The notes beneath the pieces are model-generated. The model was given only the letters and a program-made list of their open reading frames with translations, did no database searches and was not told where the DNA came from. The position numbers and the translations under genes were made by a program. Positions 9,540-21,408 of a stretch of DNA of 64,000 nt are shown in pieces. The stretch lies in the NCBI GenBank assembly GCA_030248215.1, contig JASANG010002193.1, forward strand, positions 1 through 64,000, in the 5' to 3' direction. Numbering within the stretch: position 1 is the first letter of the stretch; each line of letters starts with the position of its first letter. Origin of the DNA: Enoplolaimus lenunculus. Its lineage: Eukaryota > Nematoda > Enoplea > Enoplida > Thoracostomopsidae.

Positions 9540-12400
9540 CATGAATAGAAAAGGTACGGAAAGTTTTTCACGAGACACTCGCTGTAATCCTATAATGTCA
9601 TATGATATTCGCATAGGGTCTTCTACAAATGTAACAACGGTGGTTATCTGTGATTCCTTTGTTTCGTGTCTAGGTTGCCTATAATATAGACGTTCAAATA
9701 TTGTGGTACAACCGCTTTTTGCATGGTAAAAAATACCACTGGACGAATACGAAAAATGATGCGATAGATTACATACGAACTTGCGAAAGTGTCAACGTGC
9801 GAAGCCGGACGGCTTCAATGCGCTCTCGGCCCGCTGCATCCAATAGCCGTAAAATTAGCTTCACGTAACGTTACAATAGACTTTATCAATATTTCACAAA
9901 GCGAGAGTGGGTACATTTATATACTGACTCTGATAGATCGTTTATCCAAATCGCTTAAAGCTGTTGCACTTCACGACAAACGTGGTTCAATTGTTGCAAG
10001 TGTTATTTTTGACATTTTTTCTACAACGGTTTTGCCCAGGTTCTGTCCAGAGACCAAGGACATAAAATTGTAAACACAGTGTTGGAAAACCTCCTAGAGA
10101 TTAATTCCGTGGAAAAACAGTCCCTACAATCTGTCATCCTGAGTACCAAGTGTTATGAAGGGGATAATCATGCATAGTGTATCTACCCCCTTTTACTTAT
10201 TTTTGTGGTTTATTTTTGAAACATGTATCACTGTTGTTGTTGTTGTTGTTGGGTGTTGGTTCTGGTCTGTTTTGTTTTTTGTGTGCAGTGCGCGAAAATA
10301 TTGGCACAATGCGGCTAATACATTGTTTTGTATCTCGGCGTAGGTTGATACAGTGAGCACGTGTTTGCACATGTAGAGTGTGTATAGCGTGGAATACATA
10401 TGCAATGACGGTGGTCCTTTTGGTTTGCATTGATTTTGGTGAGCTGCTTTGAGCCCAATGTATGGTTTGGTACGGTCGTGCGAGATGAGGTTGCGGATGA
10501 CAGGGTGGAGGGAAGAGAATTCGAATAGCGGAAATTTGGAACTATTGTTTTACTTTGGATGCTCCATTTTCTGTTTCTGTGAAAATTGAACTTGGAGTTT
10601 GCCCCCTTCGGAAGAATATTGGAGGAACAATTCTTGGAACTTAATTTGTTTTAATTTCGAGTTTTAAAACAACACATCACTTTTTGTTGAAACTTTGGGA
10701 CTTTTAGTTTAAATTTTGTTTTGAAAATTTAAATTTGAGTCTAAACATCAAAATTTCTGCGAATTTCTCTAAAATTTTAAGTTCAGAAAAGGTTATAAAA
10801 ACTTAGATTTTAGGACAAAACAAGTTTTTCTGCCAATTTGAAGTAAAATTAAAGTTTAGAAATCCTGAAACGTTGTCTTTTCTGAATTCCTGTAATATTT
10901 TTAACAATTTATTCGAATTCTTTGAATTTAGGTAACCTTTCAAATTATGAGTATAAAAGTGGTGGTTTCAAGCTCAAAGTGTGTCAGTTCTGGTTTTGCA
11001 GCCAAGTGCTGCTGGAGTGCTGGAGTTAGTTTAGAGCTCGCTGTTTGGGGCTCAGTTCGTGTTTTACAGCAAACTGCTGTCGGTGCTACTGGTGCGATTT
11101 TCTGGTTGTTCTAGCGTAGCTTTTTGATTTTACGGTATATTTGCGGCTCTTGAGCCTTATAAGCAACCGACGATTTCTGATTTAAATTTAGTCCCGACAG
11201 ACATCCGAGTTTTACAATTGCCTTTGGGTAGTGTGGCTATAAGTTTTTGGGGGCGCAGTGATTAAATTAGTAAGAAGGGTGTTGCATTGTCCTGACAGAC
11301 ATCGGAGTATTCAATCTGCCTTCGGGTATCGTGCTTATTTTTCAAGTAGTTATAACCCTGCTGTGGGCTAAGTGCGCGAATTCAGAATTTTTGTGTAAGC
11401 GTGTCACAGCTACTTGTGAATTTTGAGGAATTAATTAAGAGTTGATTAGTTGTGCGCTTAGGTAACCGGTAGTATTGGAAGGCGTTCCTTGGAGTGCCGA
11501 CCCTCTATACTGTACCGTTGTTACACAAGGTCTAGTTGAACGGTACAATCAGACGTTAATATCTATGCTAATGTACGGTGAAAACCAGGATGCGTGGGAT
11601 TTCTGTTTGAAACAAGTCTTTTATTCCTTCAGAAGTTGCCGCAGTATTCCACCAAGCACTCTTATTTAGAGTTCATGTTCGTTAGAGAAGTCTGTTTTTT
11701 ACAGCTCGTCTGTCACAGATTTCAAAATCTTTAACGAAAATCGACAACAACTAGACATGTTAGCCATAGCACAAATTAAAATTGCTCAAAATTGCAATAT
11801 ACAAAGGCATGATGTTAGACGCACTTTGAGAGGCAAGCTTGTTATAGGTAACGCGCATTAAATAGAAATCCTCGATGTTATCTTCTGAAGAGCTCCAAAA
11901 GTATAAACAGAAGGGATCGGTGCGTACTATATACTGGCGTGGTTGCCAGGTACCTTAGCTAAGTTGATGAATACAAAGATTCAAAGACATTTAGCAACGA
12001 ACTTTGTGTTACTAAGTTGAAATTATATTAACAGCATAAATTTTAAACAGCAGTATGGAGGCGCAGATACTGTCATTTGTAAAAAAAATAATGGTAAATG
12101 TTTCTTTTATGCTGTGACTTACATTATTTTTGGGACACAAAATTTGCATAAGCTTATACGTCAGCGACAAGTCAAAGTTATAGAGTCACATCTCAAATAA
12201 AATTTGGAAACTTTTCTTGGCCAAAATGTGCCTTTACAACTTAACGAGTCTGGAATGGCCAATTTTGCTACATGGGCGACAGCGGCAGAAATATTAGCTG
12301 TATCCTGGTTTTTTTCCACTAGGTTTACGTGTTTTTGTCAACGGGAAGGAAGAACAAGTAAAACCGGAGGCTAAAGTTTAGTCCGAAAGGTCTTGGAAGA
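9540..12400 (+). mobile_element. Ty3/gypsy retroelement fossil with integrase and OTU-like domain
   Basis: A broken partial pol region on the plus strand. The integrase core is recognisable at about 9790-10146 (YILTLIDRLSKS) and its later part at 11526-11860 (GLVERYNQTLISML, then AIAQIKIAQN), typical of Ty3/gypsy. About 12040-12340 resembles an OTU-type cysteine protease fold (GKCFFYAVTYIIFGTQ, then EILAVSW). A solo LTR is inserted in the integrase region. No flanking LTRs of this element were found. It carries several breaks and looks old. It lies between the two receptor-like copies. Confidence 0.75.
10151..11525 (+). mobile_element. Solo LTR inserted in the gypsy fossil
   Basis: Starts TGTTATG, ends TTGTTACA, and is flanked by the 4-bp direct repeat CAAG (10147-10150 and 11526-11529). 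Length about 1,375 bp. A TATA-like TATAAAAG lies near 10951, as expected of an LTR promoter. Two copies of a unit of about 115 bp, beginning GTCCYGACAGACATC, lie near 11190 and 11300. The target copy's integrase region resumes on both sides. No internal retroviral sequence remains, so it is a recombination product of a once larger element. Confidence 0.75.
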
Positions 12401-12780
12401 TCACAAGCACACGCACATAACGTACAAGCTGTGTGCCCTGATCATTTGTGCGAAGAGCATTTGGATGTGGTCCATCACGCATAAAATGAAATTAAGTATG
12501 AGAGCAACACTGAAAACAACTCAATCGTATGACATTTCAACTGCAAAATTGGCAATGGGAAAAACGGAGAAAACGTGGCCTGGGGAAACCTTCTTTTGAA
12601 CAAAGGGTGAAACAAAAATTTTTCAAGGAGAAAGTTTGGCCTGTGTTGAGGAGAGGTGACCTGAAAGATGTGAAAAACTTGGCCGGCCGCACTGTCAGCC
12701 CGATATTGGCGGAGGAATAAATTGGCCTGTGGCATGGGCCCCGTATTTCTACTTCTATTTGCACCCTGATGTCAGATATC
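12401..12780. other. Unassigned stretch between gypsy fossil and second receptor copy
   Basis: A basic open frame at 12529-12720 (+; KKRGLGKP-like and VKQKFFKEKVWP) has no family I recognise. It may be the tail of the retroelement or an unrelated remnant. Confidence 0.3.
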
Positions 12781-13000
12781 ATACGACCTTCCATTTTCAG
12801 ACGAAATAATAAAATTGTTCAAATCTTGATATTGCCATCGAATCAACATGCCGCAAACTAACACCCAACTGCCTTGGTTTTTAAATCCGGCATCAACAGC
12901 TTCGTCTGCTATAAAAGCTAATAAGTTTTCTTGGAAGGGCGAATTCGATGCTAGTTCCGATGCTGCAAAATCATAACTGTAAACAGATGGCAGGTGCTGT
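12772..13000 (-). CDS. Possible exon downstream of second receptor copy
   Basis: After an acceptor-like TGATTTTGCAG at about 12970, the minus strand stays open for some 65 codons, starting SELASNSPFQENLLAFIADE and ending SSENGRSYDI before a TGA at 12772. The matching place in copy 1 (about 7590-7760) has the related LLAYVTGEAVNARF but is broken by stops. Similarity at protein level in both copies suggests an old exon. I do not recognise the family; it is not part of the receptor frame, which already has its last membrane span. Confidence 0.35.
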
Positions 13001-14640
13001 TTGTCAGCGGATAGACAGCACATGCGCACCCCAGTATCCAGCCCTACGTTTGCGCAACAACCACAATCCCATGGACAATACCCATCCTATGTACGTTAGA
13101 CGCACGACTCGATAGCCACCCACACCGAACCTGGTCTGACATGCAACCACCAGAGTACACCACTGTGTCAGAGTAGCCTTGTCCAACTCTGGCTTATTGC
13201 TTGTAATACAGACTTGCTACTTACTACATCATTGGCCCGTAATACCACAAGACCAATTGCACTACCATATTAGAATAAAGTCGCCTTCGACCAAGAAGTG
13301 AAGAACTGCAACTGAATCGCGTAAATTATTAATGCGGTCAATTGATCTATGATTCACGTTATAGCCAACTCATTGAGATCATGTTAATTCTTCTTTCGAT
13401 TGTAAAGCAAATTGTTCCCAGTATGACTGCTACCAGCAACCAGAACAAATCATGAAATCAAACAACGACAAACGTAAACGAAATCTTGTCAATTTTGACA
13501 ACTTCAAGTTGTTTATGGCGAACTTAAACGTAAGTTTATTAAAATAAGTTCGTTGCCAATACCCAAACTTGCAGCAGCGATGTATTGCATTTCGAAGTTT
13601 CTCTTCCAGAACGCGATCAACAAAGGTTTTCGAACAATAAATTGCACGCCGTTGTGCCATTTCTAGATTACGATACAGTACCACATTCACATATCTGCAT
13701 GTATGAAAAAATAAATCAGAATCATAATCTAATGCAAGTGAGTGCATAGTTCTTAACAGTTTACTGCCTAAATATTTCGGCCCTGGTGCAGTTATCAGGT
13801 TAGCAGTGTTTTCACTACCCAATTTGAACAATGAATGGTAGGTTAGCGCCATTTGACCTCGCGTCGAGGATTGCGCAACGGTTATTTTAATGCGGTGTTT
13901 TCCTTGCAATATTTCAATAAGAACTGATTCATATGAACGAAATGCATGTTGAATGCGTGAAAGTTGTTCGCCCAAAATTGAGTTCGATAAAAAAATACTG
14001 GTTAGTTGCGTAAACAGTAAAACTAACATCAAGAAACGATACGCAGCAGCAGTTACCGGTTTAGGCATATTGATTAAATTGCACTCTGTGAATACAAACC
14101 ACACAATTTCCATAGACCTACGTTATATTTTATAATGTGAGTTATTATCAAGCAAGTCCACATTAAACGCTTGGCTAAAATATCCTTCGTCACAGTACAC
14201 AGGGATTGCAGGCAATGCTGCAAAACGATCATAGCTCAGGAACAGGATGGGAAAAGACATATGTCCACGGCCGTCTAAAATGTCTCTAATTATTCCAGAC
14301 CAATTACCATTTTCCAAAGCGCCTAATGCACCATCAATAGAATGTAAAATAATGTGCGAATTTTCAATATGGCGCTTCAACACGTCGTTAACAAGTGCTG
14401 CTAGCAACGATGACATTGGTTCAATTGCTGAATTGTAATCTAGACATATCAGTATAGATTGGTATCATTCTGCAAAATAAAAACTGCGCAAAATTAATTT
14501 TGCTGAAAGCACTCAACTTCGCCTGTTTCATTGGACAAATATCATTAGTACAGTTAGATATCAGCATAGTTAGTGAATTATATATTAGATTTCGTTCGAT
14601 GCATCAAACAAAAACTATGACAACTGAAGTATGCTTACCA
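12780..14640 (-). repeat. Duplicated segment, copy 2 (receptor-like gene unit)
   Basis: Matches 7540-9470 in the same orientation. A part equivalent to about 9190-9310 is missing here. Confidence 0.75.
13430..14416 (-). pseudogene. Ionotropic glutamate receptor-like pseudogene, copy 2
   Basis: Homologous to the frame at 8048-9166. The S1 part (14123-14416; LVNDVLKRHIENSHI, then DGALGALENGNWSG) ends at a TAA where copy 1 has TGG (Trp 118 of copy 1). The rest (13430-14113) continues in the same frame with MEIVWFVFTECN, YRFLMLVLLFTQLTSIF and the S2 part, but ends before the last membrane span of copy 1. A single readthrough or an intron across the TAA cannot be excluded; on sequence alone this copy is broken. 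Confidence 0.65.
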
Positions 14641-14644
14641 AAAA

Positions 14645-15320
14645 TCAATACAACAGAATACTAGAACCTACGCCTAAACATATATCTTCGCCGACGCTAA
14701 TAATTAACATGGGCCAATGATTTCATGCGCTTCATCAAACAAGTTTTTGGAAGTTTACTTACAATCCCAAACCTTTGAAGCAGTTATTGGTTACAGAAAC
14801 CACAATTTCAATCCAGATTTTGCTCACAAACTTGATAATTCAAATGTGTCAATTTTTATACTGAAAATTTTAATGATTTGTGTAGTAATTAATTAATTAA
14901 TTAATCGATTTTAAGCGAAATTTGGTTTAAGTAAAAAATCGAATTGATTCATTAATATAATTACGAGGAATTGATTTTGATATTAAGTATGGTGAACTGA
15001 GATAGAATTTGACTGAGAAACACGTAGTAGTATGCACAAAACTGGACAAATGTTTGAAAAATAGTTTCATTGAATGGAAGAACTAAATTCAACTATAAAA
15101 AGTTTGCCATATACGAAATTGAATAAAAGTTAAAGTATTAATTATGTTCTTGGTGCAATAAATGCTGCTTGTTAAACTTCTTGTATGTAAACTTCGGAAA
15201 GTTATTCTAGCACAAACCTTGCATTCGCAAAAGAGCATTTTATAAGATACAGTATATTTGCAACAAAAATTAAACTGAAAGTTCGATGTACAGTTTGATG
15301 CTTGAAAAGTTTCTGCTTAC
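14645..15320. other. AT-rich intergenic stretch
   Basis: No gene or clear repeat seen. Contains a short TTAA run (TTAATTAATTAATTAATCG) near 14890. Confidence 0.5.
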
Positions 15321-15523
15321 GGCCAATGTAAAGAACCGGGGTGGAACAGTATTATAGGCATATTCCTAAGCCTAGGCCTAAACCTAAGTTTAAACCTAAG
15401 CGTAAGAATGAGTGTATTCGTAAGCCTAAGCCTAAGCCAAAGCCAGGCAAAAAAATCAGTCTAAACCTTAAGCTTACTATATTCTAGTCCCACAGAAAAA
15501 CATTCCGCTCCTGATCTTTAAAA
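15321..15523 (+). mobile_element. MITE family C (TTAGGC interior)
   Basis: Left end GGCCAATGTAAAGAACCGGG, right end close to TTCCGCTCCTGATCTTTA. Interior of CCTAAG-type units with the spacer GTAAGAATGAGT. Lies just beyond the 3' end of the minus-strand gene that ends at 15604. Confidence 0.85.
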
Positions 15524-15603
15524 CAAACAACAACGCAAATGGTTCGCTTAATTGTAAAATTATCATCGGTGATAAGTTTGTTTAAAAAAATCAAAGTTTT
15601 ATA

Positions 15604-16238
15604 TCAAACTGTGGTTCCGGTTGAAAATATAAATCTGCTAATTTTGTCAACGTCAGCAGACGGTTTTCGATCGTAGACAAACTTGCAAATCGCTTCAGCA
15701 TTCGTGAGTCCTTGCTCAACGGTATCGGTGTAAGCTCGCATGAGTGGATTAGCGAGCTCTGGTAGCACTCCAGTGTTAGCTAAGTGATCTGTAAGCGTTT
15801 CAGTACTATAATCAGGAGCAAGTACCACTGTTTCTAGTACGTAGCTTGAGCGTAAAGCGGTCGAAATTTTTCGGCCAAAAAGTGACACAGAATTTGTTCC
15901 ATGAACTAACGGGTTTTGCTCGTGGGTGTTCTTCTCGTACGAGCCCGGATAATACCCTCGAATTCGATTACAGCACGGTGCAAAACTGTTTCGATCAATA
16001 ATAATAACCACAACACGAGACAGGTAAGTGTTCACCAGTGCTTTAGATTCGCTAATTGGAGCATTAGGCTGCCCAAGCCAGATTGCCAGCTGTTCTCTTG
16101 GTGAATTTTCGCTATTTGGTTGGTGGCGCAGTTCAAACGATTCCAAAATTTCTGACATAAGTGTTGCAGATGCACCAAACGGTTGATTGTTGTAAACAAA
16201 CCCAAGGTCGAACGGCGGACCGCCTAAAAAACGTGGCA
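15604..16238 (-). CDS. Last exon of unknown 877-residue protein gene
   Basis: The acceptor TTTAATACAG is followed by TG-CCA-CGT, so the exon is entered in phase 1, matching the donor CCAG|GTAATT at 19674. It encodes about 210 C-terminal residues to a TGA at 15604. This end looks folded, unlike the rest: RFLGGPPFDLGFVYNNQPFG, YLSRVVVIIIDRNSF (a beta-strand-like run), then YVLETVVLAPDYS and a helical end (ANPLMRAYTDTVEQGL, ISRFIF). I do not recognise the family. Matching phase and clean open frame make the exon likely. Confidence 0.65.
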
Positions 16239-16390
16239 CTGTATTAAATTATAAATTCAACGCGCATAAAACATCTGCGTTAACGAAAAATTAATGAGGC
16301 CGAGAGTAAAGCTTTAATATGGGACGTTTTTAAGCCATTGTTTATATATAAGCCCTTCGAATTTGCATTTGAAAGGTAAAAAAATTCATG

Positions 16391-16560
16391 TACAGATTAA
16401 GCGTATTCCTAAGCCCAAGCTTAATCGTACGCGTTGCAAAAATGTGTTTCTAAGCCTAAGCCTAAGCCTAAGCCTAAGCAAAAAAATGTAATCTAGCATC
16501 TAAACCTACTCTTTTATGGACCCATCAGAAAACTGAACGCCCTTTAAAGTAACATGGGCC
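16391..16560 (+). mobile_element. MITE family C, variant subfamily
   Basis: Contains AAGCCTAAGCCTAAGCC and ends TAAAGTAACATGGGCC. It shares the variant word AAAAAATGTARTCTAG with the copy at 56430-56622, which marks a subfamily. Lies in the intron of the minus-strand gene. Confidence 0.75.
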
Positions 16561-16879
16561 AAAATTCACATACAGTGTTTCTGATAATAAGTCAAAATTT
16601 CAAGCTTTGGGTCTATTTTTGAATACGCCATCAATGAAACTACTCAGTGCTGTTTTTGAAATTGGTTTAGGCAAAATTGCTCCTGGAAAATCTTTCAAAC
16701 TATCGTAATTTTTGTTGTTTGACAACCTAATTTTATTTCGTTAGCTACAGTTCGAAACCTGATGTTTGGGGGGTCCGTAATCTACAATTTGGGTAGGACC
16801 TATCAGCAGTTAGCAATATGTTTTCAAATAACAGAACAGCAGAAGCTACAAATTTGGAACTTAAAGATAGTAAAAAAAA

Positions 16880-19200
16880 ATTTTCGCTTAACCCTATAAG
16901 GTAGGTTACCCTGGATCAAAAGTCCTTGCCACCCATCCTTGGTGGGTACCCCTTATGGTTTGATAGAGGTTGGCTACAGTGTCTAGGTATGCTACTCCGC
17001 TCGATCATGTCCGGGATGGGTTTCCCATCTCGGGCTCGCAGTGTATACACCATCTGAACGCAAATGTCTATCGTCACCGGACTACGAAATGAAATCTAGC
17101 GCACAATTCCGTTTGATAAAAGTTCCTCGCCGGCTGCGAGCCGGCGAACGCTTCTGAAACACCGATTATCCCGAAAAAGATTTGGGGCTAGGAGACTCTT
17201 ATCCTCGCGGATTCCTGCCCCCAGGTAAACTTTCTGACCACCGCGGCAAAATTGCATTGACCATCCAGTGGGCAGGCAAAATTCGGAGTGCGGGGAAAAA
17301 TAAATTCTTGGTAAAAAGGAATTGGTCAAAAAGGAAAAAGAAAAATGGGGACCCGCACCGCCCATTTCTAAGGCTGTAGAAATTTTCACTATACGCAATA
17401 ATCATTCAATACTCAGCGCTCAAATAAAATCACCCGGGAAAAAGAAAAATGAAAAAGGAAAAGGAAAAATACCCCTCCCCAGTCCGGACACGATAACAAG
17501 TTCCGACCCAGACTTGCTCGGTCGCGACACGCGCAAGTCTGAGTCCGAGATAACAAAAACATTCCCGTCCTGCAGGAATCCAACGAAAACAATAGCGCTA
17601 TAATTCGGTAAAAAACAATAATCTCAGAGTCAGCGCTGAAACGGAATTTTCGAACCACCCAGGAATCATAGGGGCTAGCATCCCTTATCAAATCGGACAC
17701 CTATAGTTTATTATAAAGTCATACTTTGATAACACATTACACACTCAATATTTTGTGCGTACGTTACGGAAAATTCTAGTATAACCTATCTCGTTAAGTT
17801 TTCCTATGGACTTAACTAAAACATGGCTCTGTACCTGTTTCGCCTCTCGCTGTAGCGTGGTCTCCCATGCTGTGAGTTCTTCCCGAGCCGGTGGACTTGC
17901 CGCCCACCGGCCCCCTTCATACCGTTAATATTGCGAACAGGCAAATTGCATCAGTCAAACGTTTACGAGATATTAGATTTATACTGATTTAGTTTATATC
18001 GTAGCTGAATGCAATTGGGTTAAAACCACGGTTGAGTCGAGCTAGGCTCAACCGGAGTCTAACCCAACTCAAAATCGCTTTCACGATAAATTTTTCCTCC
18101 TAGGTACCCATCGAGAAATTTGAATTAGAAAACTGCGTACAGCCACCCGTACAGGAATAGCCCGTACGGCGCTTGTACCGGCCACCCCGGTACGAGCGCT
18201 AATTCTCACCGAAAAGAAAACACAAACCGCAAACTACAAATTTAACATAACGCCGATTATCAATAAAAACGCAATTCTACAACTACCATGTTGCTTCACA
18301 AAGTATACCATTCTCCGGCTAGAATTTTCAAAACAACCAAAAATACGAAAAACCACCACACCGCAATACTCCAGATAGAACATTTTCTACAAATCGTCGC
18401 CATCTTACAAAGCCAATAAACTTAAGACAAAGAAAAAGCTAGCTAAGAACCTTTATTCAACATCACTCAAAAATTAAACTCGATCACAATTCCACCGGAT
18501 TATTACCAATTCATTCGAAATTTTAGAAAATTCCTCGCACATCAACATTAGGAAAAATATAACAACTTACTCTAACCGTCAGAAAACTAAAATAACTCCG
18601 ACACAAATGTAACCGCCAAATTTAAACTCAAAACCATCTAAATTTGCAAAACAAGTATCGAAAAAGGTCAAATCAACTGAATAACATATAATAACCTTAA
18701 AATACTATGACGAATACCCACTTGACTTCAACTACACATTATTCAAAAGCTTACCGCCCAATTTCACCGTACTAAACATCAACACCGCCAATTCTAACCA
18801 TAAAGTTCAAAATTTCAAAAATCCTAACTTCGATATAACTCGTAAGAAACTACACAAGCCGGCAAAAGACAGAAAAGACCGCCCCGGGCTCAAAAACACT
18901 CAAATCCAGTTCGAATCAACTCTTTCCGCCAGTTTTACTCACCTGCGCTCTCCCTTCAGACCCCTAGATCTCAAATTTGAAACCACCAAATCTCACGCTT
19001 GCGGAGTACTACACCCAGGGGTCACACACTTGGACCCCCAGGTGAATACCCCGCTACGGCTCCAAAAACATTTCAACCAGTGGTTTTTCAACCCGACACG
19101 CTCAAATTTCGCGCCTCTCGGGTTTCCCCAGAAAATTTCAACTCAGCGGAGTCACGGATCCAGTGGTATCCCTACGAACCCTTTCTCACATGAATATTTT
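16880..19200. other. GC-richer, A/C-skewed block within an intron
   Basis: The block starts near the GGGTACCCCTTATGG region and differs from its surroundings. 17.0-17.6 kb has runs of AAAAAGGAAAAAG type and GC-rich words; 18.2-19.1 kb is strongly rich in A and C on the plus strand. No coding frame is convincing. Strand skew and length resemble long LTR or untranslated regions of a retroelement read on the minus strand, but no LTR pair or gene was found. It lies between exons at 16238 and 19674. Confidence 0.3.
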
Positions 19201-19430
19201 CTATTTCCCCTGAGACCTACTTTTATGCTAGGTTTCGAACTCCAGTGACTGGAGTGGGAGGCGTATACCATCACCACTAAGCTACAGGAGCTTCACGCTC
19301 GAGCCCGAGGGGGCTCTCACGTCATGTGGTGATTTAGTACTATGTATACGTGTTGCAATTGTTAATCTCTGTGCGATATATACTATTTAACGTATATACA
19401 CTGCGCTGAATTGCCTACAGATAACTCAAT
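19200..19430 (-). repeat. Repeat H with tRNA-like core, copy 1
   Basis: Read on the minus strand, it matches 62340-62540 on the plus strand over about 200 bp, including CAACACGTATACATAGT and AAATCACCACA. The core has a tRNA-like A box (TAGCTTAGTGGTGATGG) and B box (GGAGTTCGAAACC), so a tRNA-derived short retroelement or a tRNA-like piece in a larger element is likely. Confidence 0.5.
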
Positions 19431-19673
19431 GTGCGAAGGGGTTAAGTCACAAGTACGAACGCTCAAACGCAAATAATGGGCCAAAGTTTAAACTTCTCGA
19501 TAGACTGGTTCGACATTTATACGTCTTGTTATAATCAACGAGTGATAGGTGCTACACATCATTTGAGAATACGATCAAAGACTCAAAACCAGCTACAGAC
19601 TAGTGATAGGCGATCGAAAATCAGAAAGACTGGTCAAAATTAAAAGAAAATTAAGGACAAAAAAGGGAATTAC

Positions 19674-21301
19674 CTGGGACAGCAAACACAGGTGATAACG
19701 GCGCAGAACCATTATCAGCACCAATTACCCTCTTCAGTCCTCTGAACTGTTCAAGGAGGTCGACCCTAGCGATACCCCAACGATTTCCTAGGGTGTTTCC
19801 AAAATCTTTCGCTGTTCGAACATAGCTCGGAGTAACGTTCCCGTTTGTTTGAGCATCAACATTTATCGCAGATTCACTTTTAGCGTTTCCTAAACGATTA
19901 TTACTTTTCGTCTGCTGATTTGTGTATAAATGACTAATTTGGCACGGTCCAAAGTGAAAACGTGACATTTTTTGGCCAGGCAGCGGTGGATTTGTAAAAA
20001 GATCCGGTCGCGAACTTTGGTTTGTAGGCGTTTGATTTCCAGGCGTTTCCGGTTCCGGTGCAATTCCATTGCAACAAAAGATTTCGTTATGTTCGTTGAG
20101 TTGTTCGTCTGTGTTCGCCAAATATTCGATAGGCTGTGGTCGAGTTTGCTTGGTATTGGTTGGAGTTCGTTCGGGTGATGAGTCATGGACTGACCACTGC
20201 GTTGTTTCTGACAATGCTAACTGGGATGGCAAGCCACCAGAAGAACCTTGAATCCTGTCTCTCAACGAGTTGCACCTGATGTTGTCGGTGTGGTCTGTGA
20301 TATTTAATACTGATTTAGAATAGTGAAATATGTTTGGATAGAACGTTGTAGCTGATAATTTGTCACTTGTCTGGACGATTTCAACTGGTTGGATTTGGTC
20401 ATGCATTTCACGATCGTCAACTGTGATTGATTGGTTTTCTCGCAACGATTCATATTCGCCGATTGTGATTGGTTGATCTTTTGAAGTTATTTTAGTATCG
20501 TCAACTCTAATTGGTTGGATTTCCTGCAAATTGCGGCGTTGGTCGACTTTGGTTTGTTGATTTTCTTGCAATGTGTGGTGTTGGCCCATTCTATTTGGCT
20601 GTTTCTCATAACTTGCATCTTTCCTGTCGCTGACCTTTGGAAAACTGATTTCTGTTGAATTCAAAGTGACAGATTTGCGTTCAGTCAACGGTTGCTGAGA
20701 AATAGGGCTACGCGGATGTCGCCTCGACAACGGGAACTTAAATTGGTTTATATTGGTTCGATATGGTCTGGTTTGATCTTCGGTCACCGGATTCAACTGG
20801 ATGGAATTTATGCGTTTTCGTAATCCTCCGAACGCGTAAACGGTGTCGTATTGCAATTCGTCAAAATTTTCACGAAAACAACGATTCACATTGTCTTGGG
20901 ACCTGGAATTTAGGCTCAAATCGGAGTCAGTTTTGCTCGTTCCGTTAGAGTTCATCGGTTTTGAGTTGAACTGAAACAAATTGCGGTTCTGTGCGAATTG
21001 GGCAGTTGGGTCAGAATAAAAATTAGTTTGAATCGTTAATTTGTTGGTGTCGTCACCGTGATCGCTCTCAGAGCTCAGGCGAGTTGAAAATTTCTGCGGA
21101 TTCGGTAAATTTTGTGACGTTTCAATTAAAAAATTGCTATAAGCTTGATCTGGTACAAAACTGGAAGTTTTGTGGGCCGTATTTTTGCCAAAAATACTGT
21201 TCTTTTGGTTAGCTTGGCACAGTTTTGCATCGCCGAAATAAGGCCGGGTCGGATCGGTAGTTGCCGGGTTGTCCAGAATTGCGTCTAAATGTTTGATCCT
21301 T
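19674..21301 (-). CDS. Large exon (second part) of unknown 877-residue protein gene
   Basis: Open on the minus strand from the edge of the transposon insertion at 21301 to the donor CCAG|GTAATT at 19674, phase 1. It encodes about 540 residues, mostly polar and probably disordered (rich in Asn, Gln, Ser, Thr, Pro). It contains six consecutive 14-residue repeats at 20356-20607. No catalytic or binding motif is evident. With the part at 24487-24702 it forms one ancestral exon: joining the two sides of the transposon and counting the 2-bp duplication once keeps the frame (a GCA-AGG-ATC junction). In the present sequence no canonical splice pair would remove the insertion in frame. Confidence 0.65.
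20356..20607 (-). repeat. Six 14-residue (42-bp) repeats within coding exon
   Basis: Units in order: EKQPNRMGQHHTLQ, ENQQTKVDQRRNLQ, EIQPIRVDDTKITS, KDQPITIGEYESLR, ENQSITVDDREMHD, QIQPVEIVQTSDKL. The shared core is xxQPIxVDD. Units are well diverged from each other, so the array is old and kept in frame. Confidence 0.8.
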
Positions 21302-21408
21302 CACACAAACCTGATTGTGTATTAATTTTCAGAAACATATTGTGTACAATTTTTTTAACACACATTGTGTGGAAATTTACACAATATGTCTGAAACTTCA
21401 GCAACCGT

